DNA from: DATAEG01 sp963703085
Lineage (GTDB): Bacteria; Actinomycetota; Actinomycetes; Mycobacteriales; Jatrophihabitantaceae
DNA length: 64,000 nt
NCBI GenBank assembly: GCA_963703085.1
Contig: OY969789.1
Coordinates: 1,674,001 to 1,738,000, forward strand
Reading direction: 5' to 3'
Shown: one piece after another, positions 17,427 to 25,787 of the stretch
Layout: each line of letters starts with the position of its first letter
Position numbering within the stretch: position 1 is the stretch's first letter
Notes under the pieces: model-generated
What the model saw: only the letters and a program-made list of their open reading frames with translations
Databases searched by the model: none
Told to the model about the DNA's origin: nothing
Position numbers and translations under genes: made by a program

Positions 17427-18203
17427 ATGACAACGGGGAAAGCACGTTTCGTGACGATCGGATCCATTGTTGCTCTGGGGATTGCTGCCCTGAGTGGTTG
17501 CAGCTCGTCGGGGGGCAGCGACAAGAGCACATCGGGGTCGAGCTCCAGTTCCCACTCGAACTCCTCATCCAGCTCGCAGTCGTCGAGCTCAGCGACGACC
17601 TCGCAGAGCGCGCCGCAGGTGGGTGCTACCCAGCTCAAAGCGATCCTGCTGCAGCGAGCTGACCTGCCCACGACGTGGAAGGTGACCCCCGCCGCAGCGG
17701 ACCCGAACGCGGACAAGGAGAAAGCCGCGTTGACGTCCTGCGTCGGCGGCCGCAACACGTCCGGCGACAAGGTGGCCGACGAGACCTCGCCCGGTTACGC
17801 CCTCGGCAACTCAGCGGTGACGTCCCAGGCGACGAGCTACAAGAGTCAATCCGATGTGGATGCTGATGTCGCGGTCATGAAGAGCCCCAAGATCAACACG
17901 TGCTACCAGGAGCTGGCGAAGGCGCAGATCGCCCGGTCATTGCCGAAGGGCACGAAGATCAACAAGCTGACCATCAGCGTCAAGTCCGGTTCCAACGGCG
18001 GCCCGAGCAACGTGATCGGCACGGCCACCGGCACCGTTGACGTCACGGCGAGCGGCAAGCGCGTGGTCGTCTACGTCTCTGCCGTATTCGTCACCGGCAA
18101 ACTGGTGGAGGCAGAGGTCGACTTCGAGAGCATCGGTACGCCGTTCCCGGCCGGGCTGCGCACCAGCGTTACCGCAAAGGTGGCCGCCCGAGCGAACGGC
18201 TAG
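17427..18203 (+). CDS. serine-rich putative lipoprotein of unknown function
   Basis: Exported lipoprotein of 258 residues. The signal peptide has a lipobox LSGC near residue 25, followed by a Ser/Thr-rich low-complexity linker (about residues 26-65) and a globular domain beginning GATQLKAILLQRADLPTTW. Residues such as TSCVGGRN and KINTCYQEL suggest a disulfide between two cysteines. I do not recognise a named family with certainty; it resembles the sensor-like lipoproteins of mycobacteria. It sits between the coxE-like gene and xdhC, with 84 and 61 bp on either side, on the same strand, but a role in the molybdoenzyme system is not shown. Confidence 0.7.
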   Translation: MTTGKARFVTIGSIVALGIAALSGCSSSGGSDKSTSGSSSSSHSNSSSSSQSSSSATTSQSAPQVGATQLKAILLQRADLPTTWKVTPAAADPNADKEKAALTSCVGGRNTSGDKVADETSPGYALGNSAVTSQATSYKSQSDVDADVAVMKSPKINTCYQELAKAQIARSLPKGTKINKLTISVKSGSNGGPSNVIGTATGTVDVTASGKRVVVYVSAVFVTGKLVEAEVDFESIGTPFPAGLRTSVTAKVAARANG

Positions 18204-18264
18204 AGCGGGCTGGCCCGCAGCAGTCGGCTGGCGGCAGCTCCGCGAGCACGCGCATGATGGTGTG

Positions 18265-19386
18265 GTGCGCGATGTCCTCGATGATCTGCTGCGGTGGTGG
18301 GAAGCGGGCGCCGAGGTCGGGATGGCCACCGTCGTCGCTACCTGGAAGTCCTCGCCCCGCCAACCCGGTGCGGCGATGCTGGTCGGCCCGGACGACTCCG
18401 CCGTCGGCAGCGTTTCGGGCGGCTGTGTCGAGGGTGCGGTGTTCGAGCTGGCCGCCGCGGTCCGAGACGGCGCACCGCCGCTTGTGCAGCGCTACGGCGT
18501 CAGCGACGACGACGCCTTCGCGGTGGGCCTGACCTGCGGCGGCATCATCGACATCTTCGTGGAGAAGGTCAGCCGCGAGACGTTCCCGGAGCTGGCCGAG
18601 ATCGCCACGGACATCCGAGGCGGCAATCCGGTCGCCGTCGCCACCCTCATCGACGGGATCACGGAATCGCGACGCGGCAACCGGCTCATCATCCGTGCCG
18701 ACACAACCACCGGATCCCTCGGCTCGCAGCGGCTGGACGACGCGGTACGCGACGATGCGCTGGGCCTGCTGCGCCAGGGCACCACGACCACGCTGCGCTA
18801 CGGGCCGGACGGCGAGCGCCGGCTCGACGACATCGGCGTCTTCATCGCCTCTTACGCGCCCAAGCCGCGGATGATCGTCTTCGGCGCGATCGACTTCGCG
18901 GCTGCGGTAGCCCGGATGGGTTCCTTCCTCGGCTACCGCGTCACCGTCTGCGACGCACGCCCCACCTTCGCCACCAGGAAGCGCTTCCCCGATGCGGACG
19001 AGGTGGTCGTGGAGTGGCCGCACCGCTATCTGCAGAGCACCGAGGTCGACGAGCGCACGGTGCTCTGCGTGCTCACCCATGACCCCAAGTTCGACGTCCC
19101 GCTGCTGGAGATCGCCCTGCGCCTGCCGGTGGCCTACGTCGGCGCGATGGGCTCGCGGCGGACCAACGAGGACCGGGCACAGCGGCTGCGCGAATTGGGC
19201 ATGACCGAGGACGAGCTGTCCCGATTGGCCGCCCCGATCGGGCTGGACCTCGGTGCCCGCACGCCCGAGGAGACTGCCGTGTCCGTCGCCGCGGAGATCA
19301 TCGGACTGCGCTGGGGAGGCAGCGGCACCCGACTGCAGGACGCCGCCGGCCCGATCCACCACCCCGCCGAGCGCGTTCCCAGCTGA
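18265..19386 (+). CDS. xdhC: XdhC/CoxI-family molybdenum cofactor insertion and sulfuration protein
   Basis: XdhC-type chaperone of 373 residues that binds molybdenum cofactor, protects it during sulfuration and inserts it in hydroxylases. The N-terminal XdhC domain includes ATVVATWKSSPRQPG and SVSGGCVEGAVFE; the C-terminal Rossmann-like domain includes VTVCDARPTFATRKRF, VLTHDPKFDVPLLEIAL and YVGAMGSRRT. Start is one of two consecutive GTG codons (18262 or 18265). It precedes coxS by 246 bp, a gap filled by a long inverted repeat, and fits the assembly machinery around it. Confidence 0.9.
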   Translation: MRDVLDDLLRWWEAGAEVGMATVVATWKSSPRQPGAAMLVGPDDSAVGSVSGGCVEGAVFELAAAVRDGAPPLVQRYGVSDDDAFAVGLTCGGIIDIFVEKVSRETFPELAEIATDIRGGNPVAVATLIDGITESRRGNRLIIRADTTTGSLGSQRLDDAVRDDALGLLRQGTTTTLRYGPDGERRLDDIGVFIASYAPKPRMIVFGAIDFAAAVARMGSFLGYRVTVCDARPTFATRKRFPDADEVVVEWPHRYLQSTEVDERTVLCVLTHDPKFDVPLLEIALRLPVAYVGAMGSRRTNEDRAQRLRELGMTEDELSRLAAPIGLDLGARTPEETAVSVAAEIIGLRWGGSGTRLQDAAGPIHHPAERVPS

Positions 19387-19396
19387 GCCCGCTGGC

Positions 19397-19472
19397 GGTG
19401 CGAAGTGGCCGCCAGATGGTTCGAACCAGGCCGAATGGTCGTCGCGGACCCAACTGGCGGCCACTTCGCACC
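19397..19472. repeat. long perfect inverted repeat (19-bp arms) between xdhC and coxS
   Basis: Arms at 19397-19415 (GGTGCGAAGTGGCCGCCAG) and 19454-19472 are exact reverse complements. The 38-base loop holds a second perfect palindrome, TGGTTCGAACCA, at 19417-19428. There is no T tract, so it is not a classical intrinsic terminator, although it could still stop or attenuate transcription between xdhC and coxS. It may instead be a copy of a dispersed palindromic element. The rest of the 246-bp gap shows only the coxS ribosome site (aggagagg). Confidence 0.75.
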
Positions 19473-19632
19473 ACGCCTCGGACCTGACGGTTGGCGCGGC
19501 GGGATGCTCGCCGGAGGCACGGTCTTGCGCCGCTGGCAGTCCCGTCGCGGCCCTGCCTTGCGCCGTGCCTCGCGACGCGGTTGTCTTGCGATGAGACCGA
19601 GACCACGCGTTTGCGGTGTGAGGAGAGGCTCC

Positions 19633-20101
19633 ATGGCGAAGATCAGCATGCAGGTCGACGGAGTGAATTACGCGGACGAGGTCGAGCCTCGCACGCTGCT
19701 GGTGCATTACCTGCGCGAGCAGCTGGGCAAGGTGGGGACGGTCGTCGGCTGCGACACCAGCAACTGCGGCGCCTGCACCGTCGAGCTGGACGGCATGGCC
19801 GTGAAGAGCTGCACCGTGCTCGCCGTACAAGCCGATGGCGGCACCGTCACGACGATCGAGGGGCTGGTCGGATTCCGACGGCACGCTGGCGCCGATGCAG
19901 CAAGCGTTCCACGAGAACCACGCGCTGCAGTGTGGCTTCTGCACGCCGGGGATGATCATGGCCGCACGTGACCTGCTCAAGGAGAACGACGATCCGAGCG
20001 AGCAGGACATCAGAGAGGGCATCGAGGGCAACCTCTGCCGCTGTACCGGTTATCAGAACATCGTCAAAGCCGTGCAAGCCGCTGCGAAAGCAACGAAGTG
20101 A
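19633..20101 (+). CDS. coxS: molybdenum hydroxylase small [2Fe-2S] subunit, frame interrupted near 19870
   Basis: Iron-sulfur subunit of a CO-dehydrogenase/xanthine-oxidase-type hydroxylase; it relays electrons from molybdenum to FAD. ATG 19633 follows aggagagg. The N-terminal plant-ferredoxin-type cluster has cysteines in GCDTSNCGACTVELDG and VKSC. The frame then fails after EGLV (19869) and would run on to an unrelated tail. One base over, it gives SDGTLAPMQQAFHENHALQ and the second cluster CGFCTPGM and CRCTGYQNI, ending at 20101. Skipping one base (19869-19873) gives 155 residues, the normal size. The stop overlaps the GTG of coxL. Confidence 0.87.
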
Positions 20102-22560
20102 CGACCGTCGAAGAACGACCGGCCGAGCTGGAGATCGGCAAGGCGCGACGCCGCAAGGAGGACCGGCACCTCATCACCGGTGCCACCACCTGGACGGACA
20201 ACATGACCCTGCCGGGCATGCTGCACCTGGCCATTCTGCGCAGCCCGATGGCGCACGCCAAGATCACCTCCATCGACACCACGGAGGCGAAGTCGCGCCC
20301 GGGCGTCGTTGCGGTCTTCACCGGCCGGGACTTCGCCGAGACCCAGGGCAATCTCCCCTGCGCCTGGCCGGTGACTCCAGACATGGTCAACCCCGGCGCA
20401 CCGAGCCTGGCCGTCACCCAGGTCAACCACGTCGGGGAAGCCGTTGCGGTCATTGCGGCGCGCACCAAGGTCGAGGCGCAGGACGCGCTGGAAGGCATCG
20501 ACGTCGAGTACGAGCAGCTCCCGGTCGTGCTCGACATGGAAGCCGCACTCGCCGACGGGGCTCCGCTGGTGCACCCGAACACCACGTCGAACAAGTCCTA
20601 CACCTGGACGTTCGAGTCCGGCGCTGCCGGCACGGGGCAACCGATCGACGAAGCACTCTCGGCGGCGGAAGTCACCGTCAAGCGCCGATTCATCCAGCAG
20701 CGGCTCGTCCCGGCATTCATGGAACCGCGCTCCACGGTCGTGCAGCCGGTCGGCGACGGCGTCGTGGTGCACTCCTCGACCCAGGTCCCGCACATCCTGC
20801 GCACCATGCTCGGGCTCACCCTCGGCATACCGGAGCACAAGGTGCGGGTCATCGCGCCGGATGTCGGCGGCGGATTCGGCGGCAAGATCCCGGTCACTCC
20901 TGAGGAGATCATCACCACCCTGGTCGCGCGCAAGCTCGGCAAGCCGGCGAAGTTCACCGAGACCCGGTCGGAGTCGCTGATGTCGGCGCACCACGGCCGT
21001 GACCAGATCCAGGACATCACCGTCACCGCCCGGCGGGACGGCACGCTCACCGGGTTGGACGTGCACCTGCTTGCCGACATGGGCGCGTACCTGCGCCTGG
21101 TCGGCCCGGGCGTGCCGATCCTGGGCGCGTTCATGTACAACGCCATCTACAAGATTCCCGCCTACCGATTCGTCTGCGACGGCGTCTTCACCACCAAGAC
21201 CGCCACCGACGCGTACCGCGGCGCCGGCCGGCCTGAGGCCACCTTCGCGATCGAGCGGATCATGGACGAACTCGCCGCTGAACTGGGCATGGATCCGATG
21301 CAACTGCGGCAGAAGAACTGGATCAAGCACGAGGAGTTCCCGTTCACCACCGTCTGCGGACTGACCTACGACAGCGGCAACTACGAGGCGGCAACGGCTA
21401 AGGCACTGGAGCTCATCGGGTGGGACGAGCTGCGCCGGGAACAGGCCGAGCGCCGCGAACGCAAGGATCCGGTGCAGCTCGGGCTCGGCATCTCGACGTT
21501 TACCGAGATGTGCGGGCTGGCGCCCTCGAGAGTGCTCGGCTCGCTGGCCTACGGCGCCGGCGGGTGGGAGAACGCGTCGATCCGGATGCTGGCCACCGGC
21601 AAGGTCGAGGTCGTCACCGGCGCGAGTGCGCACGGGCAGGGTCATGAGACGGCGTTCAGCCAGATCGTCGCCGATCGGCTCGGTATCCCGTTCGAGGACA
21701 TCGAGATCATCCACGGCGACACCCAGTCCTCACCGAAGGGTCTGGACACCTACGGCTCGCGGTCCCTCGCGGTCGGCGGGATCGCGATCGTCCAAGCCGC
21801 GGACAAGGTCATTGCGAAGGCACGGCCGATCGCCGCTCACCTGCTCGAGGCCAACCCGGATGACCTCGACTTCGCGGCCGGCTCGTTCAGCGTCAAGGGG
21901 TCGCCCGGGTCCTCGGTGTCGATGGGCGACATCGCCTTTGCGACGTTCCTCGCGCACAACCTGCCGGACGGCGTCGAGCCGAGCCTCGATGCGGATGCGA
22001 CCTTCGACCCGGAGAACTTCTCGTTCCCGCACGGCACGCACCTGTGCGCTATCGATGTCGACACCGAGACCGGGCGCGCGACGATTCGCAAGTACGTCTG
22101 CGTGGACGACATCGGCGAGGTCATCAATCCACTGATCGTGGAGGGGCAGGTGCACGGCGGTCTGGCGCAGGGCATCGCGCAGGCGTTGTACGAAGAGGCG
22201 GTGTACGACGGCGACGGCAACCTGACCACCGGCACATTCGTCGACTACCTGCTTCCCTCGGCGAGTGATCTGCCGTCATTCACCACCGACCGCACGGTGA
22301 GCGCATCGACGACCAACCCGCTCGGCGTGAAGGGCGTCGGCGAGGCCGGCACGATCGCCTCCACACCGGCCGTGGTCAACGCGATCATCGACGCGGTACG
22401 GCAGTTCGGCGTCACCGACGTGCAGATGCCCTGCACGCCGGAACGGATCTGGCGCGCTATTCACGGACGTGACGACGACCGGGACGCGACCGGCACGGTT
22501 GCCTATGGCGGCGCTGTCACCGGCGATACCACGAACGCTCAGGAAGAAGGTGCGCTGTGA
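20098..22560 (+). CDS. coxL: molybdenum hydroxylase large subunit, form II CoxL-like
   Basis: Catalytic molybdopterin-binding subunit of 820 residues. Cofactor-binding VGGGFGGK is near residues 257-264, and the active-site loop AYRGAGR is at 372-378. The catalytic glutamate is in GVKGVGEAGTIAS at about 749. The AYRGAGR loop marks form II CoxL; true form I CO dehydrogenases have AYRCSFR with the copper-binding cysteine, which is absent here. CO oxidation is therefore uncertain, and another purine, aldehyde or aromatic substrate is possible. GTG start overlaps the coxS stop; the coxM start overlaps its own stop. Order is S-L-M. Confidence 0.92.
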   Translation: MTTVEERPAELEIGKARRRKEDRHLITGATTWTDNMTLPGMLHLAILRSPMAHAKITSIDTTEAKSRPGVVAVFTGRDFAETQGNLPCAWPVTPDMVNPGAPSLAVTQVNHVGEAVAVIAARTKVEAQDALEGIDVEYEQLPVVLDMEAALADGAPLVHPNTTSNKSYTWTFESGAAGTGQPIDEALSAAEVTVKRRFIQQRLVPAFMEPRSTVVQPVGDGVVVHSSTQVPHILRTMLGLTLGIPEHKVRVIAPDVGGGFGGKIPVTPEEIITTLVARKLGKPAKFTETRSESLMSAHHGRDQIQDITVTARRDGTLTGLDVHLLADMGAYLRLVGPGVPILGAFMYNAIYKIPAYRFVCDGVFTTKTATDAYRGAGRPEATFAIERIMDELAAELGMDPMQLRQKNWIKHEEFPFTTVCGLTYDSGNYEAATAKALELIGWDELRREQAERRERKDPVQLGLGISTFTEMCGLAPSRVLGSLAYGAGGWENASIRMLATGKVEVVTGASAHGQGHETAFSQIVADRLGIPFEDIEIIHGDTQSSPKGLDTYGSRSLAVGGIAIVQAADKVIAKARPIAAHLLEANPDDLDFAAGSFSVKGSPGSSVSMGDIAFATFLAHNLPDGVEPSLDADATFDPENFSFPHGTHLCAIDVDTETGRATIRKYVCVDDIGEVINPLIVEGQVHGGLAQGIAQALYEEAVYDGDGNLTTGTFVDYLLPSASDLPSFTTDRTVSASTTNPLGVKGVGEAGTIASTPAVVNAIIDAVRQFGVTDVQMPCTPERIWRAIHGRDDDRDATGTVAYGGAVTGDTTNAQEEGAL

Positions 22561-23414
22561 TTCCCGCGGCCTTCGACTACGTGCGGCCCAGCACCATCGA
22601 GGACGCGGTGTCGGCACTGGCCGGCGCCGGCGAGGACGGGAAGGTACTGGCCGGTGGCCAGTCGCTGATCCCGGTGCTCCGGCTGCGGCTGTCCTACCCG
22701 TCGCTGCTGGTGGATCTGGCGAAGATCGATGCGCTGCACGGTGTCCGCGACGATGGCGACGCCCTGGTGATCGGCGCGATGACGACGCACGCCGAGGTGA
22801 TCAACGATCCGCTGGTTAAGCTGCATGCCCCGCTCATCGCGCAGGCCACCGAGACCGTCGCCGACCGGCAAGTGCGCCACCGCGGGACGTTCGGCGGCTC
22901 GTTGGCCCACGCCGACCCGGCCGGCGACCTGCCGTCGGTAGCGCTCGCGCTGGACGCGACGCTCGTCGCGCACGGGCCGAACGGTGAGCGCCGCATCGCT
23001 GCCGCCGACTTCTTCGACGACTACCTGACCACCGCGCTGTCCCACGACGAGATCCTCACGTCTATCCGGGTGCCCAAGCTCGGCGCCGGGTGGAGCAGCC
23101 ACTACGAGAAGTTCAACCGGGTCGCGCAAGCCTGGTCGATCGTGGCTGTCGCGGCAGCAGTGCGCCGGGAGAACGGGTCCATCGCCGAGGCGCGAATCGG
23201 ACTGACCAACATGGGATCGACACCGCTGCGCGCCCGCGGGGTCGAGGCAGCGCTGGCCGGCGCCGACGCGTCCGCCGAGGCCATCGCCGCCGCGGCCGCA
23301 CACGCCGCCGAAGGAACGTCCCCACCCAGCGACCTGGCCGGCAAGAGCGACTACCGAAGCCACCTCGCTACTGTGCTCACCAAGCGTGCCGTCTCGGCCG
23401 CAGCTGGCATCTGA
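22557..23414 (+). CDS. coxM: molybdenum hydroxylase FAD-binding medium subunit
   Basis: FAD subunit of 285 residues. FAD-binding motifs are AGGQSLIPVL (about 32-41) and TFGGSLAHADPAGDLP (about 110-125), both diagnostic for the CoxM/xanthine dehydrogenase medium subunit. The C-terminal CO-dehydrogenase flavoprotein domain begins near LGAGWSSHYEKFNRVAQAWS. GTG start overlaps coxL (GTGA). It passes electrons from the [2Fe-2S] subunit to an acceptor such as the quinone pool. Confidence 0.92.
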   Translation: MIPAAFDYVRPSTIEDAVSALAGAGEDGKVLAGGQSLIPVLRLRLSYPSLLVDLAKIDALHGVRDDGDALVIGAMTTHAEVINDPLVKLHAPLIAQATETVADRQVRHRGTFGGSLAHADPAGDLPSVALALDATLVAHGPNGERRIAAADFFDDYLTTALSHDEILTSIRVPKLGAGWSSHYEKFNRVAQAWSIVAVAAAVRRENGSIAEARIGLTNMGSTPLRARGVEAALAGADASAEAIAAAAAHAAEGTSPPSDLAGKSDYRSHLATVLTKRAVSAAAGI

Positions 23415-23430
23415 GCACTGGAGGAACACC

Positions 23431-24139
23431 GTGGAGCTCGAGCACTCCTTCACCGTCCCGGTCGGGGTCGACCAGGCGTGGCAGACGCTGCTGGACATCG
23501 AGCAGGTCGCGCCGTGCATGCCGGGCGCCGCACTGGATTCGGTCGACGGAGACGATTTCACCGGCACGGTGAAGGTGCGGCTCGGCCCGATCGGCCTTAC
23601 CTACAAAGGGAAGGCCAGCTTCCTGGAGAAGGACGAGGCGGCTCACAAGGCAATCATCGGAGCGCAGGGTCGCGACTCCCGGGGCAACGGAACCGCCGCT
23701 GCCACCGTGACAGCGACACTCACCGAAGAGGCCGCGACGCAGACCCGGGTCGACGTGAAGACCGACCTGAACATCACCGGCAAGCCGGCTCAGTTCGGGC
23801 GCGGTGTGATGGCCGACGTCGGGAACAAGCTGATCGGCCAGTTCGCGGACTGCCTCGCCGGCAAGCTCGAGGGCAACGGTGCTGCCCCCGGCGGAACCGA
23901 CTGAGCAGACCGTCGCGGCTGCCGCGGAGGAGCAGCCGGCGGACTCCGCCGTCGGCGGCACACCGACCTCGGCGGCGCCGCCGGCATCCCGCCCGGCAGC
24001 CAAGCCCATCGCACACACTGAGGCCGAACCGATCGATCTCATGGCCTCCGCCGGCCCGGCGCTGGCCAAGCGGGTAGCACCGCTGGCGATTGGTGCGCTG
24101 GTGCTGCTGTTCGTGCTACTCCGGCGCCGCAAGCACTGA
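23431..24139 (+). CDS. coxG: CoxG-like SRPBCC membrane-anchor protein, frame interrupted between 23885 and 23904
   Basis: SRPBCC-fold protein that in CO oxidisers recruits the dehydrogenase to the membrane. GTG 23431 follows ggagga. The START-like domain (ELEHSFTVPVGVDQAWQTLL to LIGQFADCLAGKLEG) fills the first 150 residues. The opening frame stops at 23904, but the adjacent frame continues with a Pro/Ala-rich linker, IDLMASAGPALAKRVAPLAI, a membrane helix and Arg-rich end (RRRKH) at 24139, the normal CoxG tail. Dropping one base joins them: either one C of the CCCCC run at 23885-23889 or one A at 23895-23896. The joined protein has 235 residues. Without it the anchor is lost. Confidence 0.82.
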
Positions 24140-24156
24140 GGGCCGCGCGCCCGGGG

Positions 24157-24795
24157 TCAGTCCTTCACTCCACTCAACGCCAACCCCGCGCCGAGCCCGA
24201 TCATCGCGACGCCGCCGACCGCGCCGACTTTTTCCAGCCGCTTCGGTGACCGGCTCAACCAGGTTCGAGCCGTGCTGGCCGCAAAGCCCCACGCGCTGTC
24301 GGACACGAAGCCGATCGCGATGAACACCAGCCCGAGCAGCAACATCTGCACTGGCAGGTGACCGGCACCGCGGTCCACGAATTGTGGCAGCACCGCGGCG
24401 AAGAAGACGATGACCTTCGGGTTGGCGACACCCACCACGATCCCGTCCCACAACATCCGAGCCGGCCGCTTGGTGGCCAGCGGCGCTGCGGCCGGGTCGA
24501 CGAAGGCACGGCGGTGGCGGATCGCGTTGATCCCGAGATAGACCAGGTACACCGCGCCGACCAGCTTCACCACGGTGTAGACGACGATGGACCGCTCGAC
24601 GATCACGCCCAGGCCGAGTGCGACCGCCGCAACCTGCAGGTAAACACCGATCGAGTTACCGGCCACCGACAGCAAAGCGCCGCGCCGACCCAGCGTGAGC
24701 GCGCGGCTGACCGCGAACAGCACGCTCGGGCCGGGAATTGCGATCACGATGAACGCCGCGATCGTGAAGGCCAGGAGATGCCCGGGAGAGATCAC
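24157..24795 (-). CDS. LysE/RhtB-family amino-acid exporter
   Basis: Membrane exporter of 212 residues with about six hydrophobic segments. The N-terminal IAIPGPSVLFAVSRALTLGR is the LysE family signature (PGP motif); VGVANPKVIVFFAAVLPQF is the second conserved block. The start is set at GTG 24795, giving the usual short N-terminus before the first helix; GTG 24831 would add 12 residues. It exports an amino acid or related small molecule; the substrate is not evident. It converges with coxG and diverges from an ArsR gene. Confidence 0.85.
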   Translation of the reverse strand: MISPGHLLAFTIAAFIVIAIPGPSVLFAVSRALTLGRRGALLSVAGNSIGVYLQVAAVALGLGVIVERSIVVYTVVKLVGAVYLVYLGINAIRHRRAFVDPAAAPLATKRPARMLWDGIVVGVANPKVIVFFAAVLPQFVDRGAGHLPVQMLLLGLVFIAIGFVSDSAWGFAASTARTWLSRSPKRLEKVGAVGGVAMIGLGAGLALSGVKD

Positions 24796-24879
24796 TCCCG
24801 AAGGGTAGAAGCCGAGAGCCGGAACCTCCACCGAGTCATGGCTTGACTGCGGAGATGCGTCACTCTAGCCTTACCGTTC

Positions 24880-25215
24880 GTGACGACTTACCCATCTGCG
24901 ACGGTGTGGGATGTGCTGTCCGAGGGGTCTCGGCGGGCCATCTTCAACCAGTTGGCCGAGCACCCTCGGTCGGTGGGTGAGTTGGCGAACGAGCTGCCGA
25001 TCAGTCGTCCGGCGGTGTCGCAGCATCTCCGGGTAATGAAGAACGCGGGCCTGGTGCTGGACGAGGTTGTCGGCACCCGCCACGTCTATCGCCTCGACCC
25101 CGTCGCCGTCGCTGCGTTTCGCGATCAGTTGGACACCTTCTGGGAACGGGCGCTGCACAACTACTCCCAGACCGTCGCTTCCGACGTCCCCGATTCCGAC
25201 CAGGAGAGTTCATGA
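24880..25215 (+). CDS. ArsR-family winged-helix regulator
   Basis: Regulator of 111 residues with a winged helix at about 8-85: WDVLSEGSRRAIFNQLAEHP, SVGELANELPISRPAVSQHL and VVGTRHVYRLDP. No cysteine pair for metal sensing is visible, so this is the type that pairs with SRPBCC/AHSA1 proteins rather than a metal sensor. Its stop overlaps the next gene (ATGA), a very common ArsR-AHSA1 pairing. GTG start. Confidence 0.87.
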   Translation: MTTYPSATVWDVLSEGSRRAIFNQLAEHPRSVGELANELPISRPAVSQHLRVMKNAGLVLDEVVGTRHVYRLDPVAVAAFRDQLDTFWERALHNYSQTVASDVPDSDQESS

Positions 25216-25730
25216 CCAGCTCAGCACCCACCGTGCACCGGGAGATCGTCGTGCCGGTCTCGATCGAGCAGGCGTTCGCCGGCTTCACCGAACGGTTCGG
25301 CGACTTCAAGCCGGCGGAGCACAACCTGCTCGACACCCCCATCGCCGAAACGGTGTTCGAAGGGCACGTCGGTGGAGCCATCGTCGACCGCGGCGCGGAT
25401 GGCACCGAGTGCCGCTGGGCCCGGGTCCTCGTGTACGAGCCGCCGGCCCGGGTGGTGTTCAGCTGGGACATCGGCCCGACCTGGCAGCTGGAGTCCGACC
25501 CAGCCAACACCAGCGAAGTAGAAGTACGGTTCGTCGCGGAGGCGCCGGACCGGACCCGCGTCCACCTCGAGCACCGCAACCTCGATCGGCACGGCCCCGG
25601 CTGGGAACACACACACGCCGCGCTCGACGGCGGCCAAGGCTGGCCGCTGTACCTGGACCGCTACCGCGCCATGCTTCTTGCCGGCACGAACCAGCCGGCC
25701 CACTCCTCGTCACAGCCGACGGTGTCTTAG
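25212..25730 (+). CDS. SRPBCC (AHSA1-like) domain protein
   Basis: START/SRPBCC-fold protein of 172 residues. Family segments include IVVPVSIEQAFAGFTERFGD, EPPARVVFSWDIGPTWQ, VEVRFVAEAPDRTRVHLEHR and the C-terminal GGQGWPLYLDRYRAMLL. The fold binds small hydrophobic ligands. It is translationally coupled to the ArsR-type regulator; such pairs are thought to act together in ligand sensing, but the ligand is not known. Confidence 0.83.
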   Translation: MTSSAPTVHREIVVPVSIEQAFAGFTERFGDFKPAEHNLLDTPIAETVFEGHVGGAIVDRGADGTECRWARVLVYEPPARVVFSWDIGPTWQLESDPANTSEVEVRFVAEAPDRTRVHLEHRNLDRHGPGWEHTHAALDGGQGWPLYLDRYRAMLLAGTNQPAHSSSQPTVS

Positions 25731-25787
25731 CGGCGCACTGCATTCGCGCGGGGCAGTAGTTCCGCCTGGTGCGCGGCGCGCCGGCCG

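Noticed and set aside
19397..19472. tRNA or small RNA gene
   Set aside because: The TTCGAA in the loop resembles a T loop, but there is no cloverleaf or acceptor stem.
18169..21714. Long minus-strand open frames across xdhC, coxS and coxL
   Set aside because: They are antisense readings of strongly coding plus-strand genes; the proteins are Arg/His/Gly-rich without domains, as expected from high-GC codon bias.
24880..25730. Toxin-antitoxin pair
   Set aside because: The overlapping small genes are a typical ArsR regulator and SRPBCC protein.
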